NCBI GenBank assembly: GCA_027577595.1
Contig: JANBRJ010000005.1
Span: 1 to 64,000, forward strand
Direction: 5' to 3'
DNA length: 64,000 nt
From: Coemansia sp. RSA 487
Lineage: Eukaryota > Kickxellomycota > Kickxellomycetes > Kickxellales > Kickxellaceae
The position numbers were made by a program, and so were the translations under genes. Positions 21,455 through 33,254 of the stretch are shown here, piece after piece. The notes beneath the pieces are model-generated. The model saw nothing but the letters and a program-made list of their open reading frames with translations. It was not told the origin of the DNA and made no database searches. Position 1 is the first letter of the stretch. Each line of letters starts with the position of its first letter.

Positions 21455-22710
21455 ATGAGAGGTGGGGAAAAAACCATGATAGGAGTGCTGAAGGCATTCC
21501 AACGCAGAGATCCGAAGCGCCCATGGCGCAGTTCGCCGATAGCAGCGCTGCTAGAGCGGGGCTCGATCTGGTTCGAGGAGTACTGGCATAATGTAAAGTT
21601 CACGTGGGTCAAGGGACACTCCGGAAACATGCACAATGTAGAGACAGACAGACTAGCAGGAAGCGCACGCGTCAACGAGCAACTAGTCTGGTCGCTAAAG
21701 CTAGGGGCGCCCCGGACAGTACCTTTCTGGGTGTGCTGGAACGATCAGCCGGCACCAGGGAAACCAGGATCATTGATCAAACGAATTGACTACTGGCACA
21801 AGTGCGGGTGGCGAATCCGAGGGAACAGATCGAGCAGAAGAATGTGAAGGACACAATGGCAGCGGGTATCTGATTCTCAGCCGGCAAGAAGTTCTACACG
21901 AATAATTCGTTCAGGAAACTCACAGAAAGGGTCACCTCGGAGCGCTCTCTGGGATACAAGCTCCTGTTTGGAAATATCCCAGTAATCAAGCGCGAGGTAG
22001 CTTGGTACCCACAAGCATATCCGGAGCCGGAAATGAGACAGTGCCCGATAGACCATACCGATGAGGCACCAGAGGAGACGAGAGAATATTTTCTCGAGTG
22101 TACAATAGGAGATCCGGAACTGCCAGCACTGCAGATGGGAAGCGCAGTAGCTGCGTGGACCGACGAGTGCGTCTGTAAGCGGACCCCTATGGTGGGCATA
22201 ACGCAAACAGACAGGAGAAACGCCTTCGAGGCACTGCGACGAGGCATGTACCCACACCAACGGACAGCACGAGTCCCAACAGTTGTCATGGTAAGATCGG
22301 TACTGCAGCTGGCGTATAGGAGACGCCTGGCGTATGTGAGAAACAGATAGGCAAGGATAAGAGTTTGAACATCTGCCCAAAACGATGACGATAGCTGATG
22401 ACGAAGAAGCAAGCAAGGATAAGCAGTGTGGCTGACGGGTTCCCTGCTGGCTGCGCAAAGATTTGTGAGGCTTGGCTGCGAAAAACAGCCATTGTGGTGT
22501 ATCAAAAACGACAGGCTTTGTAAAGCCATTCAGCCATGATTGAAGTTATATAGCCATGGGGTTTACGCAAGCTGCTCTTTGACCGGACATCTTATAAAGA
22601 CTCATCCAGCACGCTGCTATTGCCTCAGTGTTCCCAAGGCTTTTACTGCATCTGTAGGGACGTTTAATAAACTCCAGTACCCGTGCATCACCATCACTGT
22701 TTTGTCTCAC
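21455..22710 (+). mobile_element. 5'-truncated LINE tail, copy 1
   Basis: This is the 3' end of a non-LTR retrotransposon. The 5' portion encodes an RNase H C-terminal half (VKFTWVKGHSGN..ETDRLAG), followed after a break by LGYKLLFGNIPV and CPIDHTDEAPEETREYFLEC, the Cys/His tail common in fungal Tad1-like elements. The open frame is interrupted, and RT and endonuclease domains are absent. The 3' untranslated part contains ACTGCATCTGTAGGGACG, TTAATAAAC and a closing stretch with CATCACCATCAC. It is the longest of four copies in the window. The exact 5' edge is inferred from where coding similarity begins. The 3' edge was set by comparison with the copies ending near 26670, 30540 and 60510. Confidence 0.7.
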
Positions 22711-22808
22711 TTTCTCTATTCATTCTGTTTATAATTTCCCCTTTTATTGAACACGCATTTCTCTTGCATTTGCACATAAAACTTGCATGAATTTCACCGT
22801 CCAAGTCA

Positions 22809-25484
22809 ATGAAAAGGTATATACATTTGTTTCCACAGAGCTCATTTTAACAGTCAACAAAGCCCAGCAATGCGTACTAAACATGCTTTTGCTTTCAAAG
22901 CTACTGAATCGCTAGGAAGAACGTGCTTAGCGACGAAGACGAGGTTAGTCTCGTTATAAACGAGCGTAGGCGCCGACAGCGAAACACCAGCAAAGAAAAC
23001 GAGTCACACCAGCAACCACAAACCACCACTGGCCTTCCTGAAACGCTAAGCAGCAGTCCACCACCCGAACTGCGTACACTGGGACAGCATATGCCAGAAC
23101 CGCAGGCTCCTGAAGCGCTAAACAGCAGTCCATCACCACTCGAAATGCGAACGCCGGAACGGCATACGTCAGAACCGCAGCATCTTGAAGAGGCATTGGA
23201 TTTGTTCAAGCTAAGCAGTTCGCCAGTCAGAGTCTCTGGAACGCATGTGGGGGTCAATGCCAAATTTGCTGCTGTCGGCAATACTGATATATGTAGAGTC
23301 GACAAGTCACTTTTCTGCATTGGTTTTTGGGATGAGATTGACGAATCTGGTCGCATATGCTTGCCACGTCGTTCCGGCAAAACATACAACCTGATTCAGC
23401 TGCTTCTGTTCTTTAGCATGGCACCGGAAGAGCCACACCTAGATGCTCCAGACATCGCGATTGAAGAGCTTGGTCGCTCAGCAGAGCAGATACGACAGAT
23501 GGACATTGCTACAAAGTGTCGGCTAAAGCGTACACTTTTGTTCAAAGATTCATTGCTCAAGGAGAAGCACCGTGCATTTTTCGATGAACATTTCATGAAG
23601 CACCCAGTGATACACATCTCGTTTAGTTTGTGTAAGGATACGCCAGCTGGAGCGTTCCTCGTCAGTCTTTGTGATGCGATTGCAACTTCTGCGGGTCACT
23701 GGGTTGAACAATACCCACTTATCGAAGGTGTTGAAGTCGAAAACACTAACATATACCTACAAACGCTTCAGAAAACCCTCGCCGTTTACAAGGATGCTGG
23801 ATATGATGCCAATGAGTTTGCCAGCAAGTATTCAAGACTGCACATGCAACTTTTCAGAAGTCTATCGGAATTTGTGGGCAGATGTGTCGGTAAATACATC
23901 CTACTCATCGACGAATACGACATCCCTTTTATCCATGCCCATTTGGAATCGTGGAGCGATGAGAAGGAGAAAAAAAAAGTGCAGAACTCTCTCAAGATTT
24001 TGATTCAGGCAATGTTTAAGGTAAGTCGCAAGCAACCTTTCCAAATCTCTTGTTTACGTAAACTGCTTGTCACATATACGTCTTTGCTAATGTCGCCGTT
24101 TGTTCTGATGTTATAGGATAACATCTACCTTCGTAAAGGACTCTTGGTTGGCGTGTTTGAGGTACCACTGGCGGAGCTTGGATCCGGTGCGAACAATATT
24201 GTGGACTTTCCGATGGTGCCATTCAAGAACGTAACAGGGAATGGCAGTATCGTCAGTGCTACCTACAAACACTCTGGCAAGGGCTTGGACGCATTGACAG
24301 ACTCCTTCTGGTTTAACACGAAGGAAGTTGAGGGGCTGCTGGAAAAGAGTGCCATTCGCTTTCCGCAGATAGCTGAACACAGGGACGAAGTTATGGCGGC
24401 GATAAAGAACTGGTACAACGGGTATCATTTTGGGCGGTTCCGTGGAAAGTACAATCCATGGTCGGTATGCGCATTTATAGGATGTCTCTGCAGCCAACTA
24501 GTGTCGTCTGAGCATGGTGAGATTCGGAGTGTAGCTGGTGCCATTAAACCCGCAGCAAGAGCGTACTGGGTTGCCACAGGTACAACCGATCTTATCGAAC
24601 AGCAGTTTACCAGCCATCGCGATCAAGCCATTCGCTTAATGGAAAGCCTGATCCGCGAATACAGGGAGACAAGGCTTGATGGGCTCGATCATGATCTCGC
24701 TCTCGGTAACAGTCAGGCGGTTTCGCTGCAGCTTCCTAAGCCAAATATGAATATTATTAGCTCCGGCAAGTATTCGACGGAGGGGATGCTCACGCTCTGT
24801 CTTTTTGCTGGGTATCTGACGCACAAGCATCCAGACTCGGTGTGCATCCCAAACCACGAGGTGTATAATGTGTGGTGCACCCTTTTCACACGTGCGCTGT
24901 TGGGAGCAGGGTTTGCAGAAAGAGCCGACGTCAATGCTCGTGGGTCGTTGCTTGTAGAGCTTTGGGAAGGCAAGACCGCTATCCTTTCCAGCTTTATCAG
25001 TGAGGCATTCGGCACACTCACGAACCATGGAAAGTATAAGAAGGAGTATGCGAATATTGTGGCAACGGTATTGACAGCAGCATCGTGTCTTGGAGCACTC
25101 TCGCACCCAGATCAGGCATCCTCACATACATCGCATGCTGTTACAACACGCGAGAACCACACAGGCGACGGGCAGTGTGACCATGTGATGCGGCTCTTCA
25201 GCACCGACAACCAACCAAACCAGTTCGGCGTTCTGATCGAGTTCAAACTGGTTCCTAAGAACAAACGTGCCAATACTGGGCTCCACGAAACCCTGGCTAA
25301 AAAAGCGCTGGACCAAATAATAGAAAAAAGGTATCCAGCCTGTCTTTCCGGATGCACCGAGCGCCTCGACATTGGGATTGCTATTGGCAGCAGCGTTCTA
25401 CGTCTTCTGACTCAGCTATACAAGCTCGATGCCGCTACTAGGAAATGGATACCAGTAGAATGTTTGACTAGCAGCGCCAGCTAA
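22809..25484 (+). CDS. AAA-ATPase-like / PD-(D/E)XK nuclease-like protein, copy 1
   Basis: Predicted spliced product is 826 residues: mini-exon 22809-22816 (ATGAAAAG), exon 22916-24020, exon 24117-25484. Intron 1 has a GTATAT donor, a TACTAAA branch site and a CTAG acceptor; intron 2 has GTAAGT..TATAG. The family corresponds to the predicted AAA-ATPase (PF09820-type): a Walker A-like PRRSGKT at ~156-159, KYILLIDEYD at ~330-338 (Walker B), WYNGYHFG and YNPWSV in the middle, and a C-terminal PD-(D/E)XK-like core with VLIEFKLV (E746, K748). The role is unknown; related proteins are multicopy in many early fungi. A GTG replaces the internal ATG seen at the second exon of copy 2, so the mini-exon start is needed here. 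Confidence 0.78.
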
Positions 25485-25540
25485 GAGCGATTGATGCAAT
25501 TGTGAATAAAGACCATGGTAAAATCTCAAAAACAGAAAAA

Positions 25541-25816
25541 TTAAACATTGAGCACCACTTTCGCTAAGGACCCTTGTTCAGCACCGATTTCTGCAGTCAA
25601 CGCGTTCCTGCGATCAAGTAGCTTTTGGTATTCTGACTGAAGCTGTGCTTTGCGTAGCTCATCTTGTGCCTTTTCGATTCTAGCCGGAATCGCAGCTTGC
25701 TCGGATGCATAGGGCATATTGAATGCCTGCGTGTCAACCTTTACTTGTTCAAGCTCCTTGAACACGGCCACGATCTTGCCATCTATCACCTTTGCATGCG
25801 ATGCTTCTTCAGACAT
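25541..25816 (-). CDS. Short coiled-coil protein, probably a gene fragment
   Basis: The 91-residue frame (MSEEASHAKVIDGKIVAV..) is strongly helical with heptad-like hydrophobics (FKELEQVKVDT, IEKAQDELRKAQLQSEYQKLLDRRNAL). Reading continues in frame upstream of this ATG (LWIEKYKTDLISHRET) up to the edge of the LINE tail at 25895, which suggests that a LINE insertion removed the N-terminal part of a longer coiled-coil gene. I do not recognise the parent family; prefoldin-like or kinetochore-type coiled coils are possible but unsupported. The gene lies tail-to-tail with the AAA gene, 56 bp apart. Confidence 0.45.
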   Translation of the reverse strand: MSEEASHAKVIDGKIVAVFKELEQVKVDTQAFNMPYASEQAAIPARIEKAQDELRKAQLQSEYQKLLDRRNALTAEIGAEQGSLAKVVLNV

Positions 25817-25894
25817 GGTCTCTCTGTGGGATATCAGGTCAGTCTTGTATTTTTCGATCCATAACCCCGTGCTGATCCGATCTGTCGATTTGTA

Positions 25895-26670
25895 GGAGCG
25901 CTCCCTGGGATACAAGCTCCTGTTGGGAAATATCCCAGTAACGAAGCGCGAGGCAGCTTGGTACCTGCAAGCATATCCGGAGCCGGAAATGAGACAGTGC
26001 CCGATAGACCATACCGACGAGGCACCAGAGGAGACGAGAGAATACTTTCTCGAGTGTACAATAGGAGATCCGGAACTGCCAGCACTGCATATGGGAAGCG
26101 CAGTAGCTGTGTGGACCGATGAGTACATCCGTCAGCAGACCCCTATGGTGGACATAATGCAAACCGCCAGGAGGAGCGCCTTCGAGATCCTATGACAGGG
26201 CATGCATCCACACTAGCGGACGGCAAGAGACCAGACGGCCGCCATGGTAAGATCGGTACTACAGTGGGCATACAGGAAACGACTGGCGTGTGAGAGAGAC
26301 AGGTGGCTAGCGAGGAATGAGAGGCAGATAGACAAGGACAAGAGTTTGAGCATCCGCCCAGAACGATGACGATAGCTGATGACGAAGAAGCAAGCAAGGA
26401 TAGGCGGTGTGGCTGGCGGGTTTTCCGCTGGCTGCGCAAAGATTTGTGAGGCTTGGCTGCGAAAAACAGCCATTGTGGTGTATCAAAAACGACAGGCTTT
26501 GTAAAGACATTCAGTCATGATTTAAATCATATAGCCAGGAGGTTTGCGCAAGCTACCCTTTAACCAGACATAGTGGACGTTTTACAGAAACCATCCAGCA
26601 TATCGCCTCGGTTTTCCCAGATTTTTTACTGCATCCACGGGGATGTTTAATAAACTCAGCACAGCATCGT
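25895..26670 (+). mobile_element. 5'-truncated LINE tail, copy 2
   Basis: The remnant starts abruptly at GAGCGCTCCCTGGGATACAAG and encodes the same ETREYFLEC tail as copy 1, then the 3' untranslated region ending near TTTAATAAACTCAGCACAGCATCG. RT and RNase H are absent. The start coincides with the start of copy 3 (29790), and the first ~310 bp look identical between them, so copies 2 and 3 descend from one insertion that was later duplicated. Confidence 0.75.
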
Positions 26671-26785
26671 CCCTGTTTTGTCTCACCTTCTTTATTCACC
26701 TGTTTATAATTTCCCTTTTACTGAACACGCATTTCTCTTGCATTTGTACATACAACTTCTTGCGCGAATTTCACCGTCCAAATCA

Positions 26786-29381
26786 ATGAAAAGGTATATA
26801 CGTTTATTTCCAGAGCTCATTTTAATAGTCAACAAAATCCAGCAATGCGTACTAAACATGCTTTTGTTTTCAAAAGTGCTGAATCACTAGGAAGAGCATG
26901 CCTGACGACGAAGACGAGGTTAGTCTCGTTATAAACGAGCGTAGACGCCGACAGCAAAACGCCAGCAGAGCAAATGAGACACGCCACCAGTCACCAGATA
27001 CCATTGACCCACCTGAAGCGCTAAGCAGCAGCCTACTACCCGAAATGCGAACACCGGAACAGCATACGCCAGAACCGCGGAATCTCGAAGAGGCATTGGA
27101 TTTGTTCAAACTAAGCAGTTCGCCAGTCAGAGTTTCTGGAACCCATGTGGATGTCAATGCCAAATTCGCTGCTGTGGGCAATACTGATCTATGTAGAGTC
27201 GATAAGTCACTTTTCTGCATTGGCTTTTGGGATCAGGTTAGCGAATCTGGTCGCATATGCTTGCCACGTCGTTCCGGCAAAACATACAATCTGATTCAGC
27301 TGCTTCTGTTCTTTAGCATGGCACCAGAAAAATCGCACCTAGATGCTCCAGACAGTGCGATTGAAGAGCTTGGTCGATCAGCAGAGCAGATACGAGGGAT
27401 GGACGTTGCTACAAAGTGTCGGCTAAAACGCACGCTGTTGTTCAAGGATTCACTGCTAAAGGAGAAGCACCATGCGTTTTTCGACAAACATTTCATGAAG
27501 CACCCAGTGATACACATCTCGTTTAGTTTGTGTAAGAGGGCATCACCTGAAGTATTCCTTGAGATGACCTGCGAGGCGGTGGCCAAGGCGGCTAATAGCT
27601 GGCTTGATCAATACCCTCTTATCAAAGATGTTGAAGTTGACAACACCAACAGATATCTACAGATACTTCAAGGTATACTTGATGACTACGGCGCTGCACG
27701 ACGCGATCCGAATACCTCTACCAAGAGGTACGGAAAATTACTAACATTCTTGTTTGATTGTCTATCGGAGTTTGTGGGCAGATGTGTTGGTAAATACATC
27801 CTGCTTATCGATGAATACGACGTCCCTTTTATCCATTCCCATTTGAAATCGTGGAGCGATGAGGAGAAGGAAGAGATACAAAGCTCGCTCAAAGTTTTGA
27901 TTCAGGCAATGTTCAAGGTAAGTCGCAAGCAACTTTTCCAAACCTCTTGTTTATGTAAATTATTTGTCACATACACGTCTTTGCTAATTTTGCCGATTGT
28001 TCCGATGTTATAGGATAACATCTACCTTCGTAAAGGACTCTTGGTTGGCGTGTTTGAGGTACCACTGGCAGAGCTCGGATCTGGTGCGAACAATATTGTG
28101 GACTTTCCGATGGTGCCATTCAAAAATGTAACAGGGAATGGCACCACCATCAGTGCCACTTACAAACACTCTGGCAGGGGCTTGGACGCATTGACAGACT
28201 CCTTCTGGTTTAACACGAAGGAAGTTGAGGGGCTGCTGGAAAAGAGTGCCATTCACTTTCCGCAGATAGCCGAACACAGGGACGAAGTTATGGCGGCGAT
28301 AAAGAACTGGTACAACGGGTATCATTTTGGGCGGTTCCGTGGAAAGTACAATCCATGGTCGGTATGCGCATTTATAGGATGTCTCTGCAGCCAACTAGTG
28401 TCGTCTGAGCATGGTGAGATTCGGAGTGTAGCTGGTGCCATTAAACCCGCAGCAAGAGCGTACTGGGTTGCCACAGGTACAACCGATCTTATCGAACAGC
28501 AGTTTACCAGCCATCGCGATCAAGCCATTCGCTTAATGGAAAGCCTGATCCGCGAATACAGGGAGACAAGGCTTGATGGGCTCGATCACGATCTCGCTCT
28601 CGGTAACAGTCAGGCGGTTTCGCTGCAGCTTCCTAAGCCAAATATGAATATTATTAGCTCCGGCAAGTATTCGACGGAGGGGATGCTCACGCTCTGTCTT
28701 TTTGCTGGGTATCTGACGCACAAGCATCCAGACTCGGTGTGCATCCCAAACCACGAGGTGTATAATGTGTGGTGCACCCTTTTCACACGTGCGCTGTTGG
28801 GAGCAGGGTTTGCAGAAAGAGCCGACGTCAATGCTCGTGGGTCGTTGCTTGTAGAGCTTTGGGAAGGCAAGACCGCTATCCTTTCCAGCTTTATCAGTGA
28901 GGCATTCGGCACACTCACGAACCATGGAAAGTATAAGAAGGAGTATGCGAATATTGTGGCAACGGTATTGACAGCAGCATCGTGTCTTGGAGCACTCTCG
29001 CACCCAGATCAGGCATCCTCACATACATCGCATGCTGTTACAACACGCGAGAACCACACAGGCGACGGGCAGTGTGACCATGTGATGCGGCTCTTCAGCA
29101 CCGACAACCAACCAAACCAGTTCGGCGTTCTGATCGAGTTCAAACTGGTTCCTAAGAACAAACGTGCCAATACTGGGCTCCACGAAACCCTGGCTAAAAA
29201 AGCGCTGGACCAAATAATAGAAAAAAGGTATCCAGCCTGTCTTTCCGGATGCACCGAGCGCCTCGACATTGGGATTGCTATTGGCAGCAGCGTTCTACGT
29301 CTTCTGACTCAGCTATACAAGCTCGATGCCGCTACTAGGAAATGGATACCAGTAGAATGTTTGACTAGCAGCGCCAGCTAA
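26786..29381 (+). CDS. AAA-ATPase-like / PD-(D/E)XK nuclease-like protein, copy 2
   Basis: Predicted 800-residue product: mini-exon 26786-26793, exon 26891-27917, exon 28014-29381, with splice sites at the same places as copy 1. It has the same PRRSGKT, YILLIDEYDVPF, WYNGYHFG and IEFKLV motifs. The last 375 residues are identical to copy 1, and five changes occur in the first ~70 residues of exon 3. The ATPase exon is much more different: about 26 residues shorter in the Ser/Pro-rich N-terminal region and strongly divergent between LCKRASPEVF and FDCLSEF. An ATG at 26898 inside exon 2 is an alternative start giving a protein five residues shorter. Confidence 0.78.
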
Positions 29382-29522
29382 GAGCGACTGATGCAATTGT
29401 GAATAAAGGCATGATAACATTTCAAAAACAGAAAAATTAAAGATTGAGCATTACTTTTGCTGAAAGCCCTGTTCAGTACCGATTTCTGCAGTCAACGCGT
29501 TCCTGGGATCAAGCAGCTCTTG

Positions 29523-29711
29523 TTATTCTGACTGAAGCTGTGCTTTGCGTAGCTCATCTTGTGCCTTTTCGATTCTAGCCGGAATCGCAGCTTGCTCGGA
29601 TGCATAGGGCATATTGAATGCCTGCGTGTCAACCTTTACTTGTTCAAGCTCCTTGAACACGGCCACGATCTTGCCATCTATCACCTTTGCATGCGATGCT
29701 TCTTCAGACAT
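29523..29711 (-). pseudogene. Coiled-coil gene fragment, second copy
   Basis: This is the duplicate of the fragment at 25541-25816. It begins with the same MSEEASHAKVIDG but ends after 62 residues because of small changes near 29520, whereas the first copy runs for 91. It has the same LINE truncation at its 5' side. It is most likely non-functional. Confidence 0.6.
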
Positions 29712-29789
29712 GGTCTCTCTGTGGGATATCAGGTCAGTCTTGTATTTTTCGATCCATAACCCCGTGCTGATCCGATCTGTCGATTTGTA

Positions 29790-30540
29790 GGAGCGCTCCC
29801 TGGGATACAAGCTCCTGTTGGGAAATATCCCAGTAACGAAGCGCGAGGCAGCTTGGTACCTGCAAGCATATCCGGAGCCGGAAATGAGACAGTGCCCGAT
29901 AGACCATACCGACGAGGCACCAGAGGAGACGAGAGAATACTTTCTCGAGTGTACAATAGGAGATCCGGAACTGCCAGCACTGCATATGGGAAGCGCAGTA
30001 GCTGTGTGGACCGATGAGTACATCCGTCAGCAGACCCCTATGGTGGACATAATGCAAACCGCCAGGAGGAGCGCCTTCGAGATCCTATGACAGGGCATGC
30101 ATCCACACTAGCGGACGGCGCGAGACCCGACGGCTGCCATTGTACAGCCTGTACTACAGCTGGCGTATAGGAGGCGCCTGGCGTATGTGAGAGACAGATA
30201 GACAAGGAAGAGAGCTCGAACATCCGCCCAGGACGACAACGGCTGATGAGGGAGAAGCAAATAAGGATAAGCGGCGTGGATGGCGGGTTTTCCGCTGGCC
30301 ACGTACCAAGGTTTGTGAGGCTGGGCTGCGAAAAACAGCCATCGCAGTGTACTAAAAAACGACAGACTTTGTAAAAACATTCAGTCATGATTTAATTCAT
30401 ATGGCCATGAAGTCGGCACAAGCTGCCCTTTAACCCAGACATAGTGGACGGTTTATAGAGGCCATCCAGCATCGTCTCAGAGTTTTCCCAAAATTTTTAC
30501 TGCATTCACGTGGATATTTAATAAACAGTATATCATCAGA
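29790..30540 (+). mobile_element. 5'-truncated LINE tail, copy 3
   Basis: It begins at the same base as copy 2 and is near identical to it up to about 30100. It then diverges, but keeps the 3' landmarks ACTGCATTCACGTGGATAT, TTTAATAAAC and a terminal TATATCATCA. The end lies only ~56 bp before the TRM9 start codon. Confidence 0.75.
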
Positions 30541-30595
30541 GGTGGGGAAAGAAAAATCGAGTCGTTTTGTTTTCGCCACTTGTATATTACATAGA

Positions 30596-31324
30596 ATGAA
30601 AGAACAACCGCTGCCAGACACACTACAGCTTGAAGAATCTGACAAAGAGGACCAGTATGTACACCAAGTGTACAACGAAATAGCCTCGCATTTCAGCGAC
30701 ACACGGTTCAAGCCATGGCCCGTCATCGAGCGCTACCTTCGCGAGCTTCCCGTTGGTAGTGTTGGCGCCGATATTGGCTGTGGAAACGGCAAGTACTTGG
30801 GCGTTCGTGCCACTGGAGATATATTCATGATGGGCACCGACAGGAGCGAGTCACTGGTCGATATCTGTGCCCAGCGAAACTACGAATGCATGGTTAGCGA
30901 CGGTCTTGATTTGCCATACAGAGACGGAGCGTTTGATTTTGCTATATCGATCGCTGTGATCCACCATTTTGCGTCACCCGAACGCCGCAAAAGAGCTGTT
31001 GCGGAAATCCTAAGAGTTGTTAGAGCTGGAGGCACGGCGCTTGTGTTTGCATGGGCATTGGAACAAAATGGTCGGCGCAAGTTTGACCCAAATACACAGG
31101 ATGTTTTGGTACCATGGGTTTTGCCTGGATCCAAAGCACGCACGGCTAATAGTACTGATGCTGGTGATAATAAGGTTGGCCAAGAGGACAAGGTGTTTCA
31201 CCGCTACTACCATTTGTTCCGCAAAGGCGAGCTCCAAGAATTGTTTGAGCATGTTGGCAAATGCACGATACTTGAAAATGGCTATGACAGAGACAACTGG
31301 TACGTCATTGCGCGTAAGATCTAA
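30596..31324 (+). CDS. TRM9: tRNA wobble-uridine methyltransferase TRM9
   Basis: The 242-residue SAM-dependent methyltransferase has motif I GADIGCGNGKYL (~residues 56-67), the following GTDRSESLVDIC, DGLDLPYRDGAFDFAISIAVIHHFAS and the C-terminal HRYYHLFRKGELQELF, all typical of Trm9/ALKBH8. It forms mcm5U at the wobble position of several tRNAs together with the TRM112 subunit. The length fits yeast Trm9 (~279) without its insert. The ATG at 30596 is chosen; an upstream in-frame GTG is not used. The immediate 5' flank is the end of a LINE tail, so much of its promoter may be LINE-derived. Confidence 0.93.
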   Translation: MKEQPLPDTLQLEESDKEDQYVHQVYNEIASHFSDTRFKPWPVIERYLRELPVGSVGADIGCGNGKYLGVRATGDIFMMGTDRSESLVDICAQRNYECMVSDGLDLPYRDGAFDFAISIAVIHHFASPERRKRAVAEILRVVRAGGTALVFAWALEQNGRRKFDPNTQDVLVPWVLPGSKARTANSTDAGDNKVGQEDKVFHRYYHLFRKGELQELFEHVGKCTILENGYDRDNWYVIARKI

Positions 31325-31376
31325 ATATTATTGATACCAACAATTGACGTTGTTGAGCAATTCCAGCGACCCAGTG

Positions 31377-31889
31377 TTACAAAATACACCTATATATATA
31401 TATATATATATATATATGGTAAATGAGAATACGTTTTTTAACGCACAGAGTGACGAATACATTAAAATGCCAGAAAATTTGGTAAAAAAAAGATAACTGA
31501 CACCATAACCAAATCAATAGCTCAAGCACTACGTCTGCTATGAACGGGGTGGTGGACGCGTGATAGGTGAATGCTTGGGTGTCTTGGGTACTAGTACCGT
31601 GTGGCTGATACGTGAATCGCAGATGATCAAGGCGTAGAAGTGAAGAATAGTCCTCCGTTCTGATCTTCTCCACTCGGATCGAACCGGAGCCATTGACTGG
31701 GTATCCGTAAGCAACGGCTAGAGAAAAGAGAGACCGCCTTTGTAATCGTAAGCGAATATTTGAAATCGTGAATAACTCGGCCCATGAAGGATGCTTTCCA
31801 GTAATTAAGCACGGTGTCGCTTGTGCGTACAGTACCCTCCTAGCCGACTTTGGCATGAGAACGATAAATTTCCCAGACTGCGAGTCCAT
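31377..31889 (-). CDS. Doubtful ORF, 170 residues
   Basis: A frame starting MDSQSGKFIVLMPKSARR runs to a TA-repeat-encoded Tyr/Ile tail. The middle (SNIRLRLQRRSLFSLAVAYGYPV..IRVEKIRTEDYSSLLRLDHL) looks somewhat coding, and a CAG acceptor-like site lies just upstream. No family is recognised and the end falls in a microsatellite. It may be an exon of an unrecognised gene or noise. Confidence 0.2.
   Translation of the reverse strand: MDSQSGKFIVLMPKSARRVLYAQATPCLITGKHPSWAELFTISNIRLRLQRRSLFSLAVAYGYPVNGSGSIRVEKIRTEDYSSLLRLDHLRFTYQPHGTSTQDTQAFTYHASTTPFIADVVLELLIWLWCQLSFFYQIFWHFNVFVTLCVKKRILIYHIYIYIYIYRCIL
31391..31417. repeat. (TA)n microsatellite
   Basis: Uninterrupted alternating T and A for 27 bases, downstream of TRM9. 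Confidence 0.95.
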
Positions 31890-32127
31890 GTAAGTACACC
31901 TGAGCTGTAAACGAGAATACGAAATGTAGAGCATATTCGTTACAAGATCAGATCAATTGGTCCAACTTTGATCAGCAGCAATAAAGCATTTGATGATTCC
32001 CAGTTTTTCTGTGCACTTTTTTTTTATTTTTCAACAACAGCAAGCCTTTCTCTCTTTCTATTATGATCTTAATGTTAAGCGTCTTTTCTTTTAATAATAT
32101 TTCTAATTTGAATTAGCACAAAGGAGA
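31890..32127. promoter_or_regulatory. Putative promoter region of the XRN-like gene
   Basis: AT-rich sequence with long T and A runs (32015-32110) precedes the ATG at 32128. No clear TATA box is singled out. Confidence 0.3.
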
Positions 32128-33191
32128 ATGGGCGTTCCAGGGTTAATGCGGTGGCTGCAGCAGCAGTTCCCGTCAGCGTGCCAACACTTGTCGCGACTAG
32201 ATAGCAACTATCTGCGCAAAACACATTCACTGTGCATTGATCTCAATGGCACGCTGCACCAGAATGCACGACAAACAAATGGCGATGTAACGCCGGTATT
32301 AGAGGCAATCGAGACGATAGTACGTGCAGTTAAACCGCAGCACACGCTGTTTTTGGCAATCGATGGAGTGCCTCCGCGGATCAAGGAGCGGTTGCAACGA
32401 GGAAGACGTAAACAATGTGCAACTCATTCTAATAAGCAAGGGGATAAGGAAAAGTTCCATGCGTATGCGATCACGCCAGGCACGCAGTGGATGTGGCAAG
32501 TGGAGCGGCATTTGACAGAGTTTATCGAAGCAAAGCGGCGAAACGATATGGAGTGGAAGCAGTTGCGTGTGGTGCTTTCAGGGTACCGTGATCCAGGCGA
32601 GGGGGAGCAAAAGATCATGGACTATCTTTGTGAAGTGCAGGAAACAGAGCATGGGGGTGTCCACTATGTGTTGTCCAACGATGCAGATACGGTGCTGTTG
32701 TCGCTGGGGACGCATGTGCGGAGCATTGTTCTGATCAATGAGCGGTACATGGGTGTTGGGCTAAGCTCGTATATTGTGACGGATATAGATCGCCTCACTG
32801 CAAGTTTAGTCGACCGGTACAAGCCTGCAGGCGAGTGCTCAAGGGATCAAGTGGTAGACGATCTTGTATTCATGTCGTTCTTTGCAGGCAACGACTTTCT
32901 GCCGCCGATATCGATGGTCTCTGGCGCTGTGGACGGCAGAGGTATCGATGCGCTGTGGACGCTATACTCCAAGCTCCCTGAAAGATGTAGGGGCCTTCAC
33001 AACGGCGGCGAGATAAACTACAGCGCCTTAACTAGATTTCTTGAAAAGATCGAGGAAACTCACGAGAAAAGGGAGTTCCAGAAACACATTGGAGTAACGA
33101 TGCTTGGCCCGCAGTTGACAGCTATGCGCATCCGGCGTATGGGGTGGGAGCAGCAGAGAAAACAAGCAGAGGGCGTGTTTGCACGCAGCAC

Positions 33192-33254
<63 letters not shown>

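Noticed and set aside
30535-30555. Match AGAGGTGGGGAAA between the TRM9 leader and the 5' edge of LINE copy 1
   Set aside because: A 13-base match can occur by chance in a window this size, and the sequence around it does not extend the similarity.
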